Part shown: positions 7,984 through 16,841 of the stretch, in pieces | Layout: each line of letters opens with the position of its first letter | Position numbering within the stretch: the first letter of the stretch is position 1 | Source: Rhizobium sp. 16-449-1b | GTDB taxonomy: Bacteria > Pseudomonadota > Alphaproteobacteria > Rhizobiales > Rhizobiaceae | NCBI RefSeq assembly: GCF_017741935.1 | Contig: NZ_JAGHMH010000003.1 | Span: 186,001-250,000 of the forward strand | DNA length: 64,000 nucleotides | Direction: 5' to 3' | Notes under the pieces: generated by a model | What the model was told of the DNA's origin: nothing | The model's input: only the letters and a program-made list of their open reading frames with translations | The model's database searches: none | Translations under genes and position numbers: made by a program

Positions 7984-9326
7984 CACTGCGTCAGTCTCAA
8001 TTTGCGGATCGATGTCGAGATCGACTTGAATGCGTCGCCGATGCCGGAGCCGGAGGCCTGGTAGAAGTGGGCGGAGCTCGTCGCGCAGTTCTTCATGGCG
8101 TTGATGGCTGTTGTATCGCTGCCGAGCTCGAAGCCGATGGTGAAGATGGTGATGCCCTTGCCCTTGGCGGTCGTGCAGATGTTGCTCAAGTAGGTCGCCG
8201 TGTTGCCTGACATCGTGTAGTTGCTCGGGCTGAGATCCGGAGAGCGCTTGTAGTCGTTCGGGCGAAATTGCGCGGTGATCACGCCATCCGTCATCAACAC
8301 CAGCACCTTCATCGTGTCGGCATCGCTGAAGCTGGACGGGCGGTTGGAGAACTTCGAAGACATCTGACCGCTGGCGATCGCCGCCTGGACGATGCTTGAG
8401 GAGGCCGGGTTGAGCAGCATGTATCCCCACTGCATGGCGTTCTGCGTGCCGGTGCCGTCATAGAGCTGCAGCGCGTTCAGCCGGGCTTTGAGATAGGTCG
8501 CGTCGTTGGAGAAATAGGTGATCGCGTCCTCTTCTCCGGGGCACCACCACCACCTCTTTTCCTTGTCGGTCGTGTTGTAGTTCCAGTTCGTGAAGATCGG
8601 CAGGTTCGACCGAGCCTTGAAGCTCGGGATCGCATCGCTGCCAAAGCCCGCATTGTCGAGCTCGAAGCATGACCCTTTGTAATTCGGATCCTTGGTCGGC
8701 TGCGCCTGACCGGTGAGGCGTGAGCCGCCGAGCTTGTCGAAGACCGCGGAACCCACGTTGACGTGGCCCGCATAAGGCACGACGCTGATCGTCGTATAGT
8801 CCTTGGTGTCGTCGGTCAGGATCTGGTCGATAAACTGCTGAGAGGCGATCTTCAGATTCTTGATCTTGCTCCCAACCATCGAGCCCGACATGTCGAGCAT
8901 CAGCGACAGCTCGATATTCTGCTTGGCCTCCTCGGCGCTCGACGCCGTCTTGATCGTCAACGTCTTGACGCCGGCCAGATGCATGAAGGCGGTGTTGATC
9001 GTGTAGGAGGCGTTGGCCGAGATCTTGCGCGAGTTCATCGCCGTCGCCTCGGAAAAGTCGATGGCCACGTCAGCACCGTAGGGGAGATTGTTCATGTAGC
9101 TTTTGAGGACGTCGGCGGTCTTCTGCTTCTGCGACAGCGACGCCGCCGCGAGCACGCCGCGATCGAGCCCATCCTGCATTTCCACGCGCACGGCTTCATA
9201 GCGCGCGAGATCGACCCCGGCGCCACCGGCCAAGACCATTGGCACGAAAAGCAGCGCGACGATCATCGCCACATTGCCGCGCTTGTTGCGCAGCAGTGAA
9301 CTCACAAGCTGAACCAAGAATGTCAT
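7983..9326 (-). CDS. TadG-like protein with von Willebrand factor A domain
   Basis: The 447-residue protein begins with the Tad-type N-terminal membrane segment (RGNVAMIVALLFVPMVLAGG, then the GVDLARYEAV helix). A von Willebrand A domain starts near residue 130, with the metal-binding MIDAS motif DMSGSM and a later LMTDGVIT strand. Proteins of this plan accompany the Flp/Tad pilus apparatus and are thought to sit at the cell surface or periplasm. It heads the operon with two TadE genes. In many alphaproteobacteria such tadE-tadG trios lie away from the main tad locus; the partner secretion genes would be elsewhere. Confidence 0.9.
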   Translation of the reverse strand: MTFLVQLVSSLLRNKRGNVAMIVALLFVPMVLAGGAGVDLARYEAVRVEMQDGLDRGVLAAASLSQKQKTADVLKSYMNNLPYGADVAIDFSEATAMNSRKISANASYTINTAFMHLAGVKTLTIKTASSAEEAKQNIELSLMLDMSGSMVGSKIKNLKIASQQFIDQILTDDTKDYTTISVVPYAGHVNVGSAVFDKLGGSRLTGQAQPTKDPNYKGSCFELDNAGFGSDAIPSFKARSNLPIFTNWNYNTTDKEKRWWWCPGEEDAITYFSNDATYLKARLNALQLYDGTGTQNAMQWGYMLLNPASSSIVQAAIASGQMSSKFSNRPSSFSDADTMKVLVLMTDGVITAQFRPNDYKRSPDLSPSNYTMSGNTATYLSNICTTAKGKGITIFTIGFELGSDTTAINAMKNCATSSAHFYQASGSGIGDAFKSISTSIRKLRLTQ

Positions 9327-9655
9327 GATTGCCCCCGCATCTGCGAGGATTGTTTAGGTGGATATCAATTAGAATTTTATGAATCCGCTCGTAAAACACA
9401 GTAAATACAATCACTAAGAGCGACAATCGTATGGTGCAATCACGGTTGTGCGCCAATGAGTTGCGAGCGACCTATGTTGCTGCAACCCTTGCGTATCGCG
9501 TGAGCCGTTGAAACCGAGCGCGCGCAACTTATGTCTGATGGGTTCAAGCCTGCAGCAGGCGCGGCCACGCCAGCGCTGCGCCGCCCAAAAATCATAGCAC
9601 CGGGATCATTCCCTCCGCCGGCTTCACGGCGGTCCTCACAAGGAAACGTTTGACC
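9327..9655. other. Divergent intergenic region between tadG-like operon and aldo/keto reductase
   Basis: About 330 bases without a gene. The 9350-9420 part is AT-rich and probably holds the minus-strand promoter of the Tad-like operon. The plus-strand side has AAGGAAA near 9640 as ribosome-binding site of the reductase. I see no repeat element, RNA gene or clear operator. Confidence 0.6.
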
Positions 9656-10705
9656 ATGCGTTACAACCAGCTTGGAAATACCGGCCTGTTCGTCTCCGAA
9701 ATCTGCCTAGGCACCATGACTTTCGGCGCTCCTGACCCAAGCAGCCCGTGGGGCTCTATCGCCGATGTCGACCAGAAGGCGGCCGATGCGATCGTCGAGC
9801 GGTCGCTTTCGGCAGGCGTCAATTTCATCGATACCGCCGACGTCTATTCCTTCGGGGACTCCGAGAAGCTGCTCGGCAAGTCGCTGAAGAACCTCGGCGT
9901 CGCCCGCAAGGACGTTGTCATCGCCACCAAGGTCTATGGCGCGATGGGAGACAAGCCGAACGATCGCGGCGCCTCGCGCGGCCACATCATGGATTCGGTC
10001 GAAAAGAGCCTCGAGCGCCTGCAAACCGATCACATCGATCTCTACCAGATCCACGGCACCGACAGCGTCACCCCGATCGACGAGACGCTGCGCGCGATGG
10101 ACGATCTCGTCTCGCGCGGCCTTGTCCGCTATGTCGGTGTTTCCAATTGGCAGGCCTGGCGCATCGCCAAGGCGCTTGGGATTTCGGAGCGCCGCGGCTT
10201 CGCCCGTTTCGAGACCGTCCAGGCCTATTACTCCATCGCCGGCCGCGACCTTGAGCGCGATATCGTGCCGATGATGAACGAGGAAAAGGTTGGCCTGATG
10301 GTCTGGTCGCCGCTTGCCGGCGGCTTGCTCTCTGGCAGATACGGGCCCGGCGCGCCGGGCAATGGTGAAGGCCGCCGCGCCGCCTTCGACTTCCCGCCTG
10401 TCGACAAGGACCGCGCCTGGGCCTGCGTTGCCGTCATGCGCGAGATCGCCGAAAAGCACGGCGCCAGCGTCGCCACCGTGGCGCTCGCCTATGTGCTGGC
10501 CAAGCCTTTCGTGACAACTGTTATCATCGGCGCCAAGCGCATCGAACAGCTCGACCAGAACCTCGCCGCCGTCAAACTGAAGCTTGATGCCGATGACCTG
10601 AAGAAGCTGGACGAGGTGAGCGAACTGGCCCCCGAATATCCCGGCTGGATGCTTGCCCGCCAGGGTGCGGGTCGCCGCCCCACGCCCTTCGAGCCGAAGG
10701 CCTGA
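9656..10705 (+). CDS. Aldo/keto reductase
   Basis: The 349-residue protein is a full-length (beta/alpha)8-barrel aldo/keto reductase. The catalytic tetrad is visible: Asp and Tyr in DTADVYSFGDSE, Lys in ATKVYG, and His in IDLYQIHGTD. The C-terminal NADPH-binding part contains IIGAKRIEQLDQN. It most resembles the AKR groups with the MRYNQLGNTG start, which reduce aldehydes and ketones with NADPH; the natural substrate is unknown. An in-frame TTG lies six bases upstream, but the ATG at 9656 has better spacing from AAGGAAA. It ends at a convergent terminator. Confidence 0.92.
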   Translation: MRYNQLGNTGLFVSEICLGTMTFGAPDPSSPWGSIADVDQKAADAIVERSLSAGVNFIDTADVYSFGDSEKLLGKSLKNLGVARKDVVIATKVYGAMGDKPNDRGASRGHIMDSVEKSLERLQTDHIDLYQIHGTDSVTPIDETLRAMDDLVSRGLVRYVGVSNWQAWRIAKALGISERRGFARFETVQAYYSIAGRDLERDIVPMMNEEKVGLMVWSPLAGGLLSGRYGPGAPGNGEGRRAAFDFPPVDKDRAWACVAVMREIAEKHGASVATVALAYVLAKPFVTTVIIGAKRIEQLDQNLAAVKLKLDADDLKKLDEVSELAPEYPGWMLARQGAGRRPTPFEPKA

Positions 10706-10719
10706 GCGCCATTGCAAGA

Positions 10720-10748
10720 CTGGACGCCGAGGTAAACCCGGCGTCCAG
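10720..10748. terminator. Convergent stem-loop terminator
   Basis: A perfect 10 bp stem, CTGGACGCCG and CGGCGTCCAG, with a nine-base loop. It lies between the convergent aldo/keto reductase and DUF305 genes. Confidence 0.65.
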
Positions 10749-10769
10749 CATATAACCGCGGAGGCGGTC

Positions 10770-11147
10770 TTACTTGGCGTGCGCCTTTAGCCACGTCTGC
10801 ATCTCGGTGATCTCGGCCTCCTGCGCCTTGATCACGCCCTCGGCCAGCTTGCGCATCTCGGGATCCTTCCCGTATTGCAGCTCCACCTTGGCCATGTCGA
10901 TCGCACCCTGGTGATGGGCGATCATTCCGCGCACGAAGTCGATATCGGCGTCGCCGCTATATTCGATCATCATGTCCTTGTGCATCTTGTTGTTGGCCTC
11001 GGAAAAGGCATGGCTCGACGGGCTGTGGTCGCCCATCGGCATGCTCATGTCCATATCCATCGGCTTGTCTTCCGCGCGTGCAGGAAGAGCGATGAACGAG
11101 AGGCCGGCGATGAGACCAGTGGTGAGAGCGAGTAGTTTCAGAGACAT
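10770..11147 (-). CDS. DUF305 exported protein, probably copper-related
   Basis: The 125-residue protein has a signal peptide (cleavage near ARA) followed by a Met/Asp/His-rich stretch (DMDMSMPMGDH). A DUF305 four-helix domain with the hallmark MIAHHQGAIDMA follows. DUF305 proteins such as CopM are periplasmic and have been linked to copper binding. The Met-rich N-terminal segment fits Cu(I) chelation, which is inference here. A gene for a small Cys/His/Met-rich exported protein lies 73 bases upstream on the same strand, suggesting a two-gene metal-handling unit. A good GGAA ribosome-binding site precedes the ATG. Confidence 0.9.
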   Translation of the reverse strand: MSLKLLALTTGLIAGLSFIALPARAEDKPMDMDMSMPMGDHSPSSHAFSEANNKMHKDMMIEYSGDADIDFVRGMIAHHQGAIDMAKVELQYGKDPEMRKLAEGVIKAQEAEITEMQTWLKAHAK

Positions 11148-11220
11148 GGGATTTCCTTCCTCAGTCTGGCAATGAAAGTCCGATGCGGCGTATCGTGCCG
11201 CGTTTCTCAGGGGCTTGATG

Positions 11221-11595
11221 TCAGATCAGTCGGGGAGGGGGCGCCTGCGGCGCCGGCCGCGCGCCGGGGAAGGCAAGCGCGACTGCCGGCGAGGGATAGG
11301 AGAAGGGCTGCTTGCCATCGGCATGAACGATCACGTCGACGGGCACGACCAGACAGGCGGAACAGAGCGGCATATGCGCCATGCCTCCGTCAGCACACGG
11401 GTTCTTCTCCGGCGCCGATACCTTGGCGGTCTCGCCCATATCCATCCCTGGCATATGATGATGCGGCTTGCCGGCAGACATATCGATAGCGGCTGGCTGG
11501 CTCATCGACGCGCACATCGGGCATCCCGCCCACGCGAACATCGTTCCGTAGGTCAGCCAAGCCAGCATCATCGTCGCGATAGAGAAAAGCCGCAT
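11221..11595 (-). CDS. Small Cys/His/Met-rich exported protein, possibly metal-binding
   Basis: The 124-residue product has a hydrophobic N-terminus (MRLFSIATMMLAWLTYGTMF) acting as signal peptide or anchor. The segment after it is packed with possible metal ligands: GCPMCASM, KPHHHMPGMDMG, and NPCADGGMAHMPLCSAC. I do not recognise a named family. The spacing of the Cys pairs and the His/Met run, together with the DUF305 gene immediately downstream, suggest copper sequestration or delivery. The C-terminus is proline-rich. There is no strong ribosome-binding site, so the exact start is uncertain. Confidence 0.65.
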   Translation of the reverse strand: MRLFSIATMMLAWLTYGTMFAWAGCPMCASMSQPAAIDMSAGKPHHHMPGMDMGETAKVSAPEKNPCADGGMAHMPLCSACLVVPVDVIVHADGKQPFSYPSPAVALAFPGARPAPQAPPPRLI

Positions 11596-11644
11596 CGGTC
11601 AAACATAGGCCGGCGCGCCACCGCTGCCAAGACTCCGCGCCGCG

Positions 11645-11959
11645 CTAATCGAGCTTGGCGGCCTTGCGTAACGCATCATTGATCCGCCCCTGCCAACCCT
11701 TGCCGGTCGCCTTGAAGGCGTCGATCACATCGGGATCGAGTCTCAGCGATATCTGCCGCTTCGGGCTCTCCACCGCCGGCCGCCCGCGCGAACGCCGGAT
11801 GCTCTCGGCAAGCTCGGGGAAGACCTCGGCAAAGGGGCGCGCCTTCTTGAAGTCCTCTTCGGTCCATTCGGGGTTCTCGGAGTCCTCGGCAATGCCCCGC
11901 TGGATCGCGGCCTCTTCCTCGTCAGTGAGGCCGTGCATCTTTCGACTGGAATTGTTCAT
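11645..11959 (-). CDS. brnA: BrnA-type antitoxin
   Basis: The 104-residue protein has a flexible acidic N-terminal half and a C-terminal ribbon-helix-helix-like DNA-binding part (KRQISLRLDPDVIDAFKATGKGWQ), as in BrnA antitoxins. These neutralise BrnT and repress their own operon. The frame is open further upstream, but the ATG at 11959 has a perfect AGGAGG site and gives the normal length. Its first 38 bases overlap the end of the toxin gene, the usual brnT-brnA order, so translation is coupled. Confidence 0.88.
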   Translation of the reverse strand: MNNSSRKMHGLTDEEEAAIQRGIAEDSENPEWTEEDFKKARPFAEVFPELAESIRRSRGRPAVESPKRQISLRLDPDVIDAFKATGKGWQGRINDALRKAAKLD

Positions 11960-12200
11960 AGAGCCTCCTTTCCTGGCGGCTTGCCCGGCGCATCGAGATG
12001 ACGGAAATCCCCTCAGTCCCGAGAACCGCAAAAACGACGGCGATCACATCCTCGATCAGGATACCCACGGCCTTCAGCCGCGGGCTCCTGGCGTCGAGGA
12101 TCAACGCCGCGGCGAAGAAATCCTCATCCAGGTCGCGAAAATCCAGCCCATGCTTTGCAGCATTGCGCACACGTTTCGGCTCATCCCAAACGATCTTCAT
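11922..12200 (-). CDS. brnT: BrnT-type ribonuclease toxin
   Basis: The 92-residue protein matches BrnT. It starts with WDEPKRVRNAAKHGLDF, has a central strand region with a conserved Arg/His pattern, and ends in ISMRRASRQERRLYEQF. BrnT is a RelE-like ribonuclease that blocks translation until bound by BrnA. The length is normal and no catalytic stretch appears lost, so the module may be active. The upstream region is AT-rich with repeated GATATCGT boxes, as expected for an autoregulated toxin-antitoxin promoter. Confidence 0.9.
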   Translation of the reverse strand: MKIVWDEPKRVRNAAKHGLDFRDLDEDFFAAALILDARSPRLKAVGILIEDVIAVVFAVLGTEGISVISMRRASRQERRLYEQFQSKDARPH

Positions 12201-12265
12201 CGATACGATATCGCAAAATAAAAGTGATACAATAAATCTTTGATTGCATCACGATATCTTGCAAT
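12201..12265 (-). promoter_or_regulatory. brnTA promoter and probable BrnA operators
   Basis: This AT-rich stretch lies directly upstream of brnT. On the minus strand two GATATCGT boxes are seen, one within GATATCGTGAT and one within CGATATCGTATCG, about 40 bases apart. TTTATTGTATCAC lies between them. Repeated boxes around the promoter fit autorepression by the antitoxin, but the operator assignment is inferred. Confidence 0.45.
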
Positions 12266-13024
12266 TCACCAAGCCGCAATCACCTGATGGATAACCTGAT
12301 AATCCGCGCTTTCCTCGCCAATCGGCACCACCGGCCAGGCCCAGGCCGCCCGCGCCTCCGGCACTGCGACCCCGTGCATCAGATCGGCCTCTTCATGGGT
12401 CTTTCCATTGCGATCGATCACCGCATAGGAGACGTCTGTGACAAGGCAGCTCTTGAACGGCATGCGCGAGAGGCCGGAAAGATGCGCTTTGATCAGCTGC
12501 TCCACCGTATCCTCAGGCATCCGCTCCCGCTCGGCCTCGAACCGCCGCTGCACCCCGCGCCCGATCTGCGAGAGCAGATTGGCCGAAACCACGAGGTCGA
12601 GATAGGGCACATTGCGCAGGAACCCCAGTGGCTCCGGCTGTTCACCGGCCGCAATCGCGTCATAGCCCGAGAGATCGCGCTCGATCAGCCGGACATTGCG
12701 ATAGGCCTTGCGGCGCATCTTCATCCTGACGGTCGCGACATGCACGAGATCGATCAACACGACGGTATCGAAGCTCGCTGCCAACTCCCGGATCGGCACA
12801 TCGCGCAGCAAGCCGGACCCCAGCACCACGGCCGTCCGCCGCTGCTTGCAGCCCGCCATCGCGGCAAGGATCGCCCGCCTCGTATTCTCCTCGTGCTCCG
12901 CCCATTGCCGGCTGCAGCGATTGGCGCGAGACCACAGATTGACGGAGTAGCGGATGTATTTGCGGTGCGCCTTCTGCGTCCGCCAGGCGGTCGCGGCGTA
13001 GAGAAGTGCTTCAGCGATCATCAT
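12266..13024 (-). CDS. Unassigned protein with Rossmann-like core
   Basis: The 252-residue protein is not recognised as a named family. Its middle has a nucleotide/SAM-binding look: [15 protein letters not shown], then [11 protein letters not shown], then [10 protein letters not shown], which is the strand-helix order of a class I methyltransferase. [14 protein letters not shown] follows like motif IV. The N-terminal 60 residues are basic and rich in Trp/Arg. An in-frame TTG at 13060 would add twelve residues, but ATG at 13024 (or 13021) has GGAG just upstream. It is divergent from hisS. A methyltransferase role is plausible but unproven. Confidence 0.75.
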   Translation of the reverse strand: MMIAEALLYAATAWRTQKAHRKYIRYSVNLWSRANRCSRQWAEHEENTRRAILAAMAGCKQRRTAVVLGSGLLRDVPIRELAASFDTVVLIDLVHVATVRMKMRRKAYRNVRLIERDLSGYDAIAAGEQPEPLGFLRNVPYLDLVVSANLLSQIGRGVQRRFEAERERMPEDTVEQLIKAHLSGLSRMPFKSCLVTDVSYAVIDRNGKTHEEADLMHGVAVPEARAAWAWPVVPIGEESADYQVIHQVIAAW

Positions 13025-13158
13025 ATAGCTCCGCCATTCGATCCATTCTCTCTCGTTCAATCGATTCTGTGTTCCGGATCAAGGGCCTTCGCCCTTGCCG
13101 CATCCGGCCCTTTCCGCTAGGAAACCGCCACTGTCACACTGAGCGGAAGACGTTGGAA

Positions 13159-14760
13159 ATGAACGACAAGCAGAAGAAACCACAAAAGCTCAAGGCCAGA
13201 CTTCCCCGCGGCTTCGTCGATCGTTCGGCAGCCGATATTCGCGCCGTCAACGAGATGACCGCGAAGATCCGCGAAGTCTACGAGCATTATGGTTTCGATC
13301 CTGTCGAAACGCCGCTGTTCGAATACACCGATGCGCTCGGCAAGTTCCTGCCCGATGCCGACCGGCCGAACGAAGGCGTCTTCTCGCTGCAGGATGACGA
13401 CGAGCAGTGGATGTCGCTGCGCTACGACCTGACGGCACCACTCGCCCGCCATGTCGCGGAGAACTTTAACGAGATCCAGCTGCCCTATCGCACCTATCGC
13501 GCCGGCTATGTCTTCCGCAACGAGAAGCCCGGCCCCGGCCGCTTCCGCCAGTTCATGCAGTTCGACGCGGATACCGTCGGCGCGCCCGGCGTGCAGGCCG
13601 ATGCCGAGATGTGCATGATGATGTCGGACACGCTGGAAGCCCTCGGCATCAAGCGCGGCGACTATGTTATCCGCGTCAACAACCGCAAGGTTTTGGACGG
13701 CGTTCTGGAAGCGATCGGCCTCGGCGGCGACGACAAGGCCGCGCAGCGCCTCAACGTGCTCCGCGCCATCGACAAGCTCGACAAGTTCGGTCCCGAGGGC
13801 GTGGCTCTCCTGCTCGGCCCCGGCCGCAAGGATGAGTCCGGCGATTTCACCAAGGGTGTCGGTCTTGAGCAGGGTCAGATAGACAAGTTGCTCGGGTTTA
13901 TGAGTATTCTGCAAAGCGCGGAAGCAGCTTTGGACTCGCATCCGCTTGTGCAAAACCCAGTACCTGGAGTTGAGATCGACGGTCCAAAGGCTGTTCGAGG
14001 TGCGATTTTCGATACTCTGCATAACAACTTCAAGGATTCACCAACAGGTGTCGAAGGCGTCTTCGAGCTGAAGCAAATCTGGCAACTGGTCGAAGCTGCC
14101 GGCTATCAGTCCGACCGCATCAAGATCGACCCCTCCGTCGTCCGCGGCCTCGAATACTACACCGGCCCGGTCTACGAAGCCGAGCTTCTGTTCGACGTCA
14201 CAAACGAAAAGGGCGAAAAGGTCGTCTTCGGCTCCGTCGGCGGCGGCGGTCGTTATGATGGTCTGGTCTCGCGCTTCATGGGCCAGCCGGTTCCGGCAAC
14301 CGGCTTCTCCATCGGCGTCTCGCGCCTGATGACGGCGCTGAAGAACCTCGGCAAGCTCGGCCAGAGCGAAGTCGTCGAGCCCGTCCTCGTTACCGTCATG
14401 GACGGTGATGTCGAGGCCATGGGCCGCTATCAGCGCATCACCCAAGAGCTCCGCCAGGCCGGCATCCGCGCCGAGATGTACCAGGGCAACTGGAAGAAGT
14501 TCGGCAACCAGCTGAAATACGCCGACCGCCGCGGCTGCCCCGTCGCCATCATCCAGGGCGGCGATGAGCGTGCCGAGGGTGTCGTGCAGATCAAGGACCT
14601 GATCGAGGGCAAGCGGCTCTCCGGCGAGATCGAGGACAACGCCTCTTGGCGCGAAGCCCGTGTCGCGCAGGAAACGGTCAAGGAGGCCGATCTGGTCGCC
14701 AAGGTGAAGGAAATCCTGGCGGCGCAGGCGGAAGATCGCAAGCGAGCCTCTGATGTTTGA
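13159..14760 (+). CDS. hisS: Histidyl-tRNA synthetase, with a divergent internal segment
   Basis: The 533-residue class II synthetase charges tRNA-His. Family landmarks are present: an LPRGF-type start, [23 protein letters not shown] (motif 2), [12 protein letters not shown] and [12 protein letters not shown], then the C-terminal anticodon-binding domain. The frame is open further upstream, but ATG at 13159 gives the normal N-terminus. A segment coded by about 13860-14045 stands out. It uses rare codons such as ATA, AGT, CGA, GGG and TTT, has roughly 49% GC against about 68% just upstream (both counted by hand), and looks longer and different from the usual rhizobial sequence. No frameshift is seen, so the enzyme is probably functional. 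Confidence 0.95.
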   Translation: MNDKQKKPQKLKARLPRGFVDRSAADIRAVNEMTAKIREVYEHYGFDPVETPLFEYTDALGKFLPDADRPNEGVFSLQDDDEQWMSLRYDLTAPLARHVAENFNEIQLPYRTYRAGYVFRNEKPGPGRFRQFMQFDADTVGAPGVQADAEMCMMMSDTLEALGIKRGDYVIRVNNRKVLDGVLEAIGLGGDDKAAQRLNVLRAIDKLDKFGPEGVALLLGPGRKDESGDFTKGVGLEQGQIDKLLGFMSILQSAEAALDSHPLVQNPVPGVEIDGPKAVRGAIFDTLHNNFKDSPTGVEGVFELKQIWQLVEAAGYQSDRIKIDPSVVRGLEYYTGPVYEAELLFDVTNEKGEKVVFGSVGGGGRYDGLVSRFMGQPVPATGFSIGVSRLMTALKNLGKLGQSEVVEPVLVTVMDGDVEAMGRYQRITQELRQAGIRAEMYQGNWKKFGNQLKYADRRGCPVAIIQGGDERAEGVVQIKDLIEGKRLSGEIEDNASWREARVAQETVKEADLVAKVKEILAAQAEDRKRASDV

Positions 14761-14768
14761 GCGGGGAA

Positions 14769-14920
14769 TACCCCCCTCTGTCCTGCCGGACATCTCCCCC
14801 ACAAGGGGGGAGATCGATGTGTTGCGCGGCTTGCGCCAAACAGTGAATGTGGAGCGAACGGATGAACCTGGCCGATCTCCCCCCCTGTGGGGGAGATGTC
14901 CGGCAGGGCAGAGGGGGGTA
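14769..14920. repeat. RIME-like palindromic repeat, copy B
   Basis: A 152 bp copy with the same arms as copy A (TACCCCCCTCTGTCCTGCC on the left, GGCAGGGCAGAGGGGGGTA on the right). The core contains GCGCCAAACAGTG and GGAGCGAACGG. It lies between hisS and hisZ, ending only 20 bases before the hisZ start. It therefore sits inside the transcription unit and could affect expression of the downstream genes through RNA structure. Confidence 0.88.
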
Positions 14921-14940
14921 GCCCCGGAGACACCAACCCC

Positions 14941-16059
14941 ATGCCCCTGATCAACCTCCCAGCCTTCTCCGAAGACCTGCTCGCCGAATTCGCCGCCCGC
15001 CGCACCGAGCGCGTCGACACCCCGGTCATCCAGCCGGCCGAACCCTTTCTCGACATCGCCGGCGAGGATCTTCGCCGCCGCATCTTCATGACCGAAAGCG
15101 AAACCGGCGCCAGCCTGTGTCTCCGCCCGGAATTCACCATTCCCGTCTGCCTGCGCCATATCGAAAGCGCCATGGGAACGCCGAAGCGCTACGCCTATCT
15201 CGGCGAGGTGTTCCGCCAGCGCCGCGAAGGCGGCAATGAGTTCTATCAGGCGGGCATTGAGGATCTCGGTGATATCAACATCCCGAGCGCCGACGCCCGC
15301 GCCATCGGCGATGCGGCCGGCGTGCTGTCGCGGCTGCTGCCGGGCAAGAAACTGGCCGTCACGCTCGGCGATCAGGCCGTGTTCGAAGCCGTCGTCCAGG
15401 CGCTCGGCCTGCCGCTCGGCTGGCAGAAACGGCTGATCCATGCCTTTGGTGACACCACCCATCTCGAAGCGCTGCTCGCCAGCCTCGTCAGCCCGCAATT
15501 CGTCACCGGCTTGAGCGACGATATCGCGCGTCTTCTCGGAGCCGACGATGAAGAGGCGCTGGTCGCCCATATCGATGCCACGATGCAGGCGACAGGCTAT
15601 TCCACCAATGCCAGCCGTTCGCCGCAGGATATCGCCCGCAGGCTGAAGGAAAAGCTGATCCTGTCGGAAACCCGGCTCGATGACGCGGCCTTCCTGGTGC
15701 TCAAAGAGTTCCTGTCGCTCAACGTGCCGCTGATCAATGCCTCGGCGGCGCTCTCCGGCTTCGCCGATGCCGCCGGCCTCAAGCTCGGCAATGCCCTGTC
15801 GCGCTTCGATGGTCGCGTCGCGGCACTCGCCAATGCTGGCGTCGATCTCTCGCTCATCGATTATCGCGCCGCCTTCGGCCGCCCGCTGGATTATTACACC
15901 GGCCTCGTCTTCGAGATCGGCGTCGAGGGCTCGGATGCGGTGCTCGCCGGTGGCGGCCGCTTCGACAAGCTGATGACGCTGCTCGGCGCCAAGGAGCGCA
16001 TTCCGGCCGTCGGCTTCTCGCTGTGGCTGGATCGCATCGAAACGGAAAGGGCTGCCTGA
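14941..16059 (+). CDS. hisZ: ATP phosphoribosyltransferase regulatory subunit HisZ
   Basis: The 372-residue protein is a catalytically dead relative of histidyl-tRNA synthetase. It keeps the class II fold with [33 protein letters not shown] and [11 protein letters not shown], but lacks the anticodon-binding domain. HisZ joins the short form of HisG to make the active first enzyme of histidine biosynthesis and carries the feedback site. ATG at 14941 gives the correct N-terminus; earlier in-frame starts fall in the repeat. Its stop overlaps the hisG start as TGATG. It lies directly after its likely ancestor, hisS. Confidence 0.94.
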   Translation: MPLINLPAFSEDLLAEFAARRTERVDTPVIQPAEPFLDIAGEDLRRRIFMTESETGASLCLRPEFTIPVCLRHIESAMGTPKRYAYLGEVFRQRREGGNEFYQAGIEDLGDINIPSADARAIGDAAGVLSRLLPGKKLAVTLGDQAVFEAVVQALGLPLGWQKRLIHAFGDTTHLEALLASLVSPQFVTGLSDDIARLLGADDEEALVAHIDATMQATGYSTNASRSPQDIARRLKEKLILSETRLDDAAFLVLKEFLSLNVPLINASAALSGFADAAGLKLGNALSRFDGRVAALANAGVDLSLIDYRAAFGRPLDYYTGLVFEIGVEGSDAVLAGGGRFDKLMTLLGAKERIPAVGFSLWLDRIETERAA

Positions 16060-16754
16060 TGACCATCACCATCGCGCTGCCCTCCAAGGGCCGGATGAAG
16101 GACGACGCCTCGGCCATCTTCGAGAAGGCTGGCATGAAGATCACGGCTGTCGGCAACGACCGCTCCTATCGCGGCCGCGTCGAAGGCTGGGACGATGTCG
16201 AGGTCGCCTTCCTCTCGGCTTCAGAGATTTCCAAGGAGCTCGGCAACGGCACCGTCGATTTCGGCGTTACCGGCGAAGACCTGATCCGCGAAGGCTTGGC
16301 TGAGGCCGACAAGCGCGTCGAATTCTGCGCCCGCCTCGGCTTCGGCCACGCGGATGTCATCGTCGCCGTGCCGGAAATCTGGCTCGATGTCGACAGCATG
16401 GCCGATCTCGGCGACGTCGCCACCGATTTCCGCGCCCGCCACGGTCGCCGCCTGACGATCGCCACCAAATACTGGCGACTGACGCAGCAGTTCTTCTCGC
16501 GCCAGCACGGCATCCAGCTCTATCGCATCGTCGAGAGCCTGGGCGCGACCGAGGGAGCACCGGCATCGGGCTCTGCCGATATCATCGTCGATATCACCTC
16601 GACCGGCTCGACGCTGCGCGCCAACCACCTGAAGATCCTGTCGGATGGCGTGATCCTGCGCTCAGAGGCTTGCCTCGTGCGCGCCCGCAAGCAGAGCCAC
16701 GCCGACGAGCCTTCCGTTGCGCGCCTGATCGAAGCCGTCCGCGCCGCGCTCTGA
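16059..16754 (+). CDS. hisG: ATP phosphoribosyltransferase catalytic subunit, short form
   Basis: The 231-residue protein joins ATP and PRPP in the first step of histidine biosynthesis. The family is shown by [12 protein letters not shown] at the start, [12 protein letters not shown], and the PRPP-binding [19 protein letters not shown]. It lacks the C-terminal regulatory domain of long HisG, which fits with the hisZ gene it overlaps by one base. A strong bidirectional terminator follows 23 bases after the stop, so the operon ends here. Confidence 0.96.
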   Translation: MTITIALPSKGRMKDDASAIFEKAGMKITAVGNDRSYRGRVEGWDDVEVAFLSASEISKELGNGTVDFGVTGEDLIREGLAEADKRVEFCARLGFGHADVIVAVPEIWLDVDSMADLGDVATDFRARHGRRLTIATKYWRLTQQFFSRQHGIQLYRIVESLGATEGAPASGSADIIVDITSTGSTLRANHLKILSDGVILRSEACLVRARKQSHADEPSVARLIEAVRAAL

Positions 16755-16777
16755 TATCTATCGTCGTATCAATCACG

Positions 16778-16817
16778 AAAAAGCCCGCCGCCAGATGAAC
16801 TGGCGGCGGGCTTTTTT
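16778..16817. terminator. Strong bidirectional intrinsic terminator
   Basis: A 12 bp perfect GC-rich stem (GCCCGCCGCCAG and CTGGCGGCGGGC) with an ATGAA loop. It is flanked by an A-run on the left and a T-run on the right, so it can stop transcription from both hisG and the convergent doxX gene. Confidence 0.93.
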
Positions 16818-16841
16818 ATGCTTGGGAGAATGAGGTGCCGA

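Noticed and set aside
13860..14045. Frameshift or assembly error as explanation of the odd hisS segment
   Set aside because: The frame stays open, both flanks are in register, and the segment encodes a sensible protein sequence.
14038..15570. 510-codon minus-strand frame opposite hisS and hisZ
   Set aside because: It crosses two certain genes and a repeat, and its composition is a GC-skew shadow of the coding strand.
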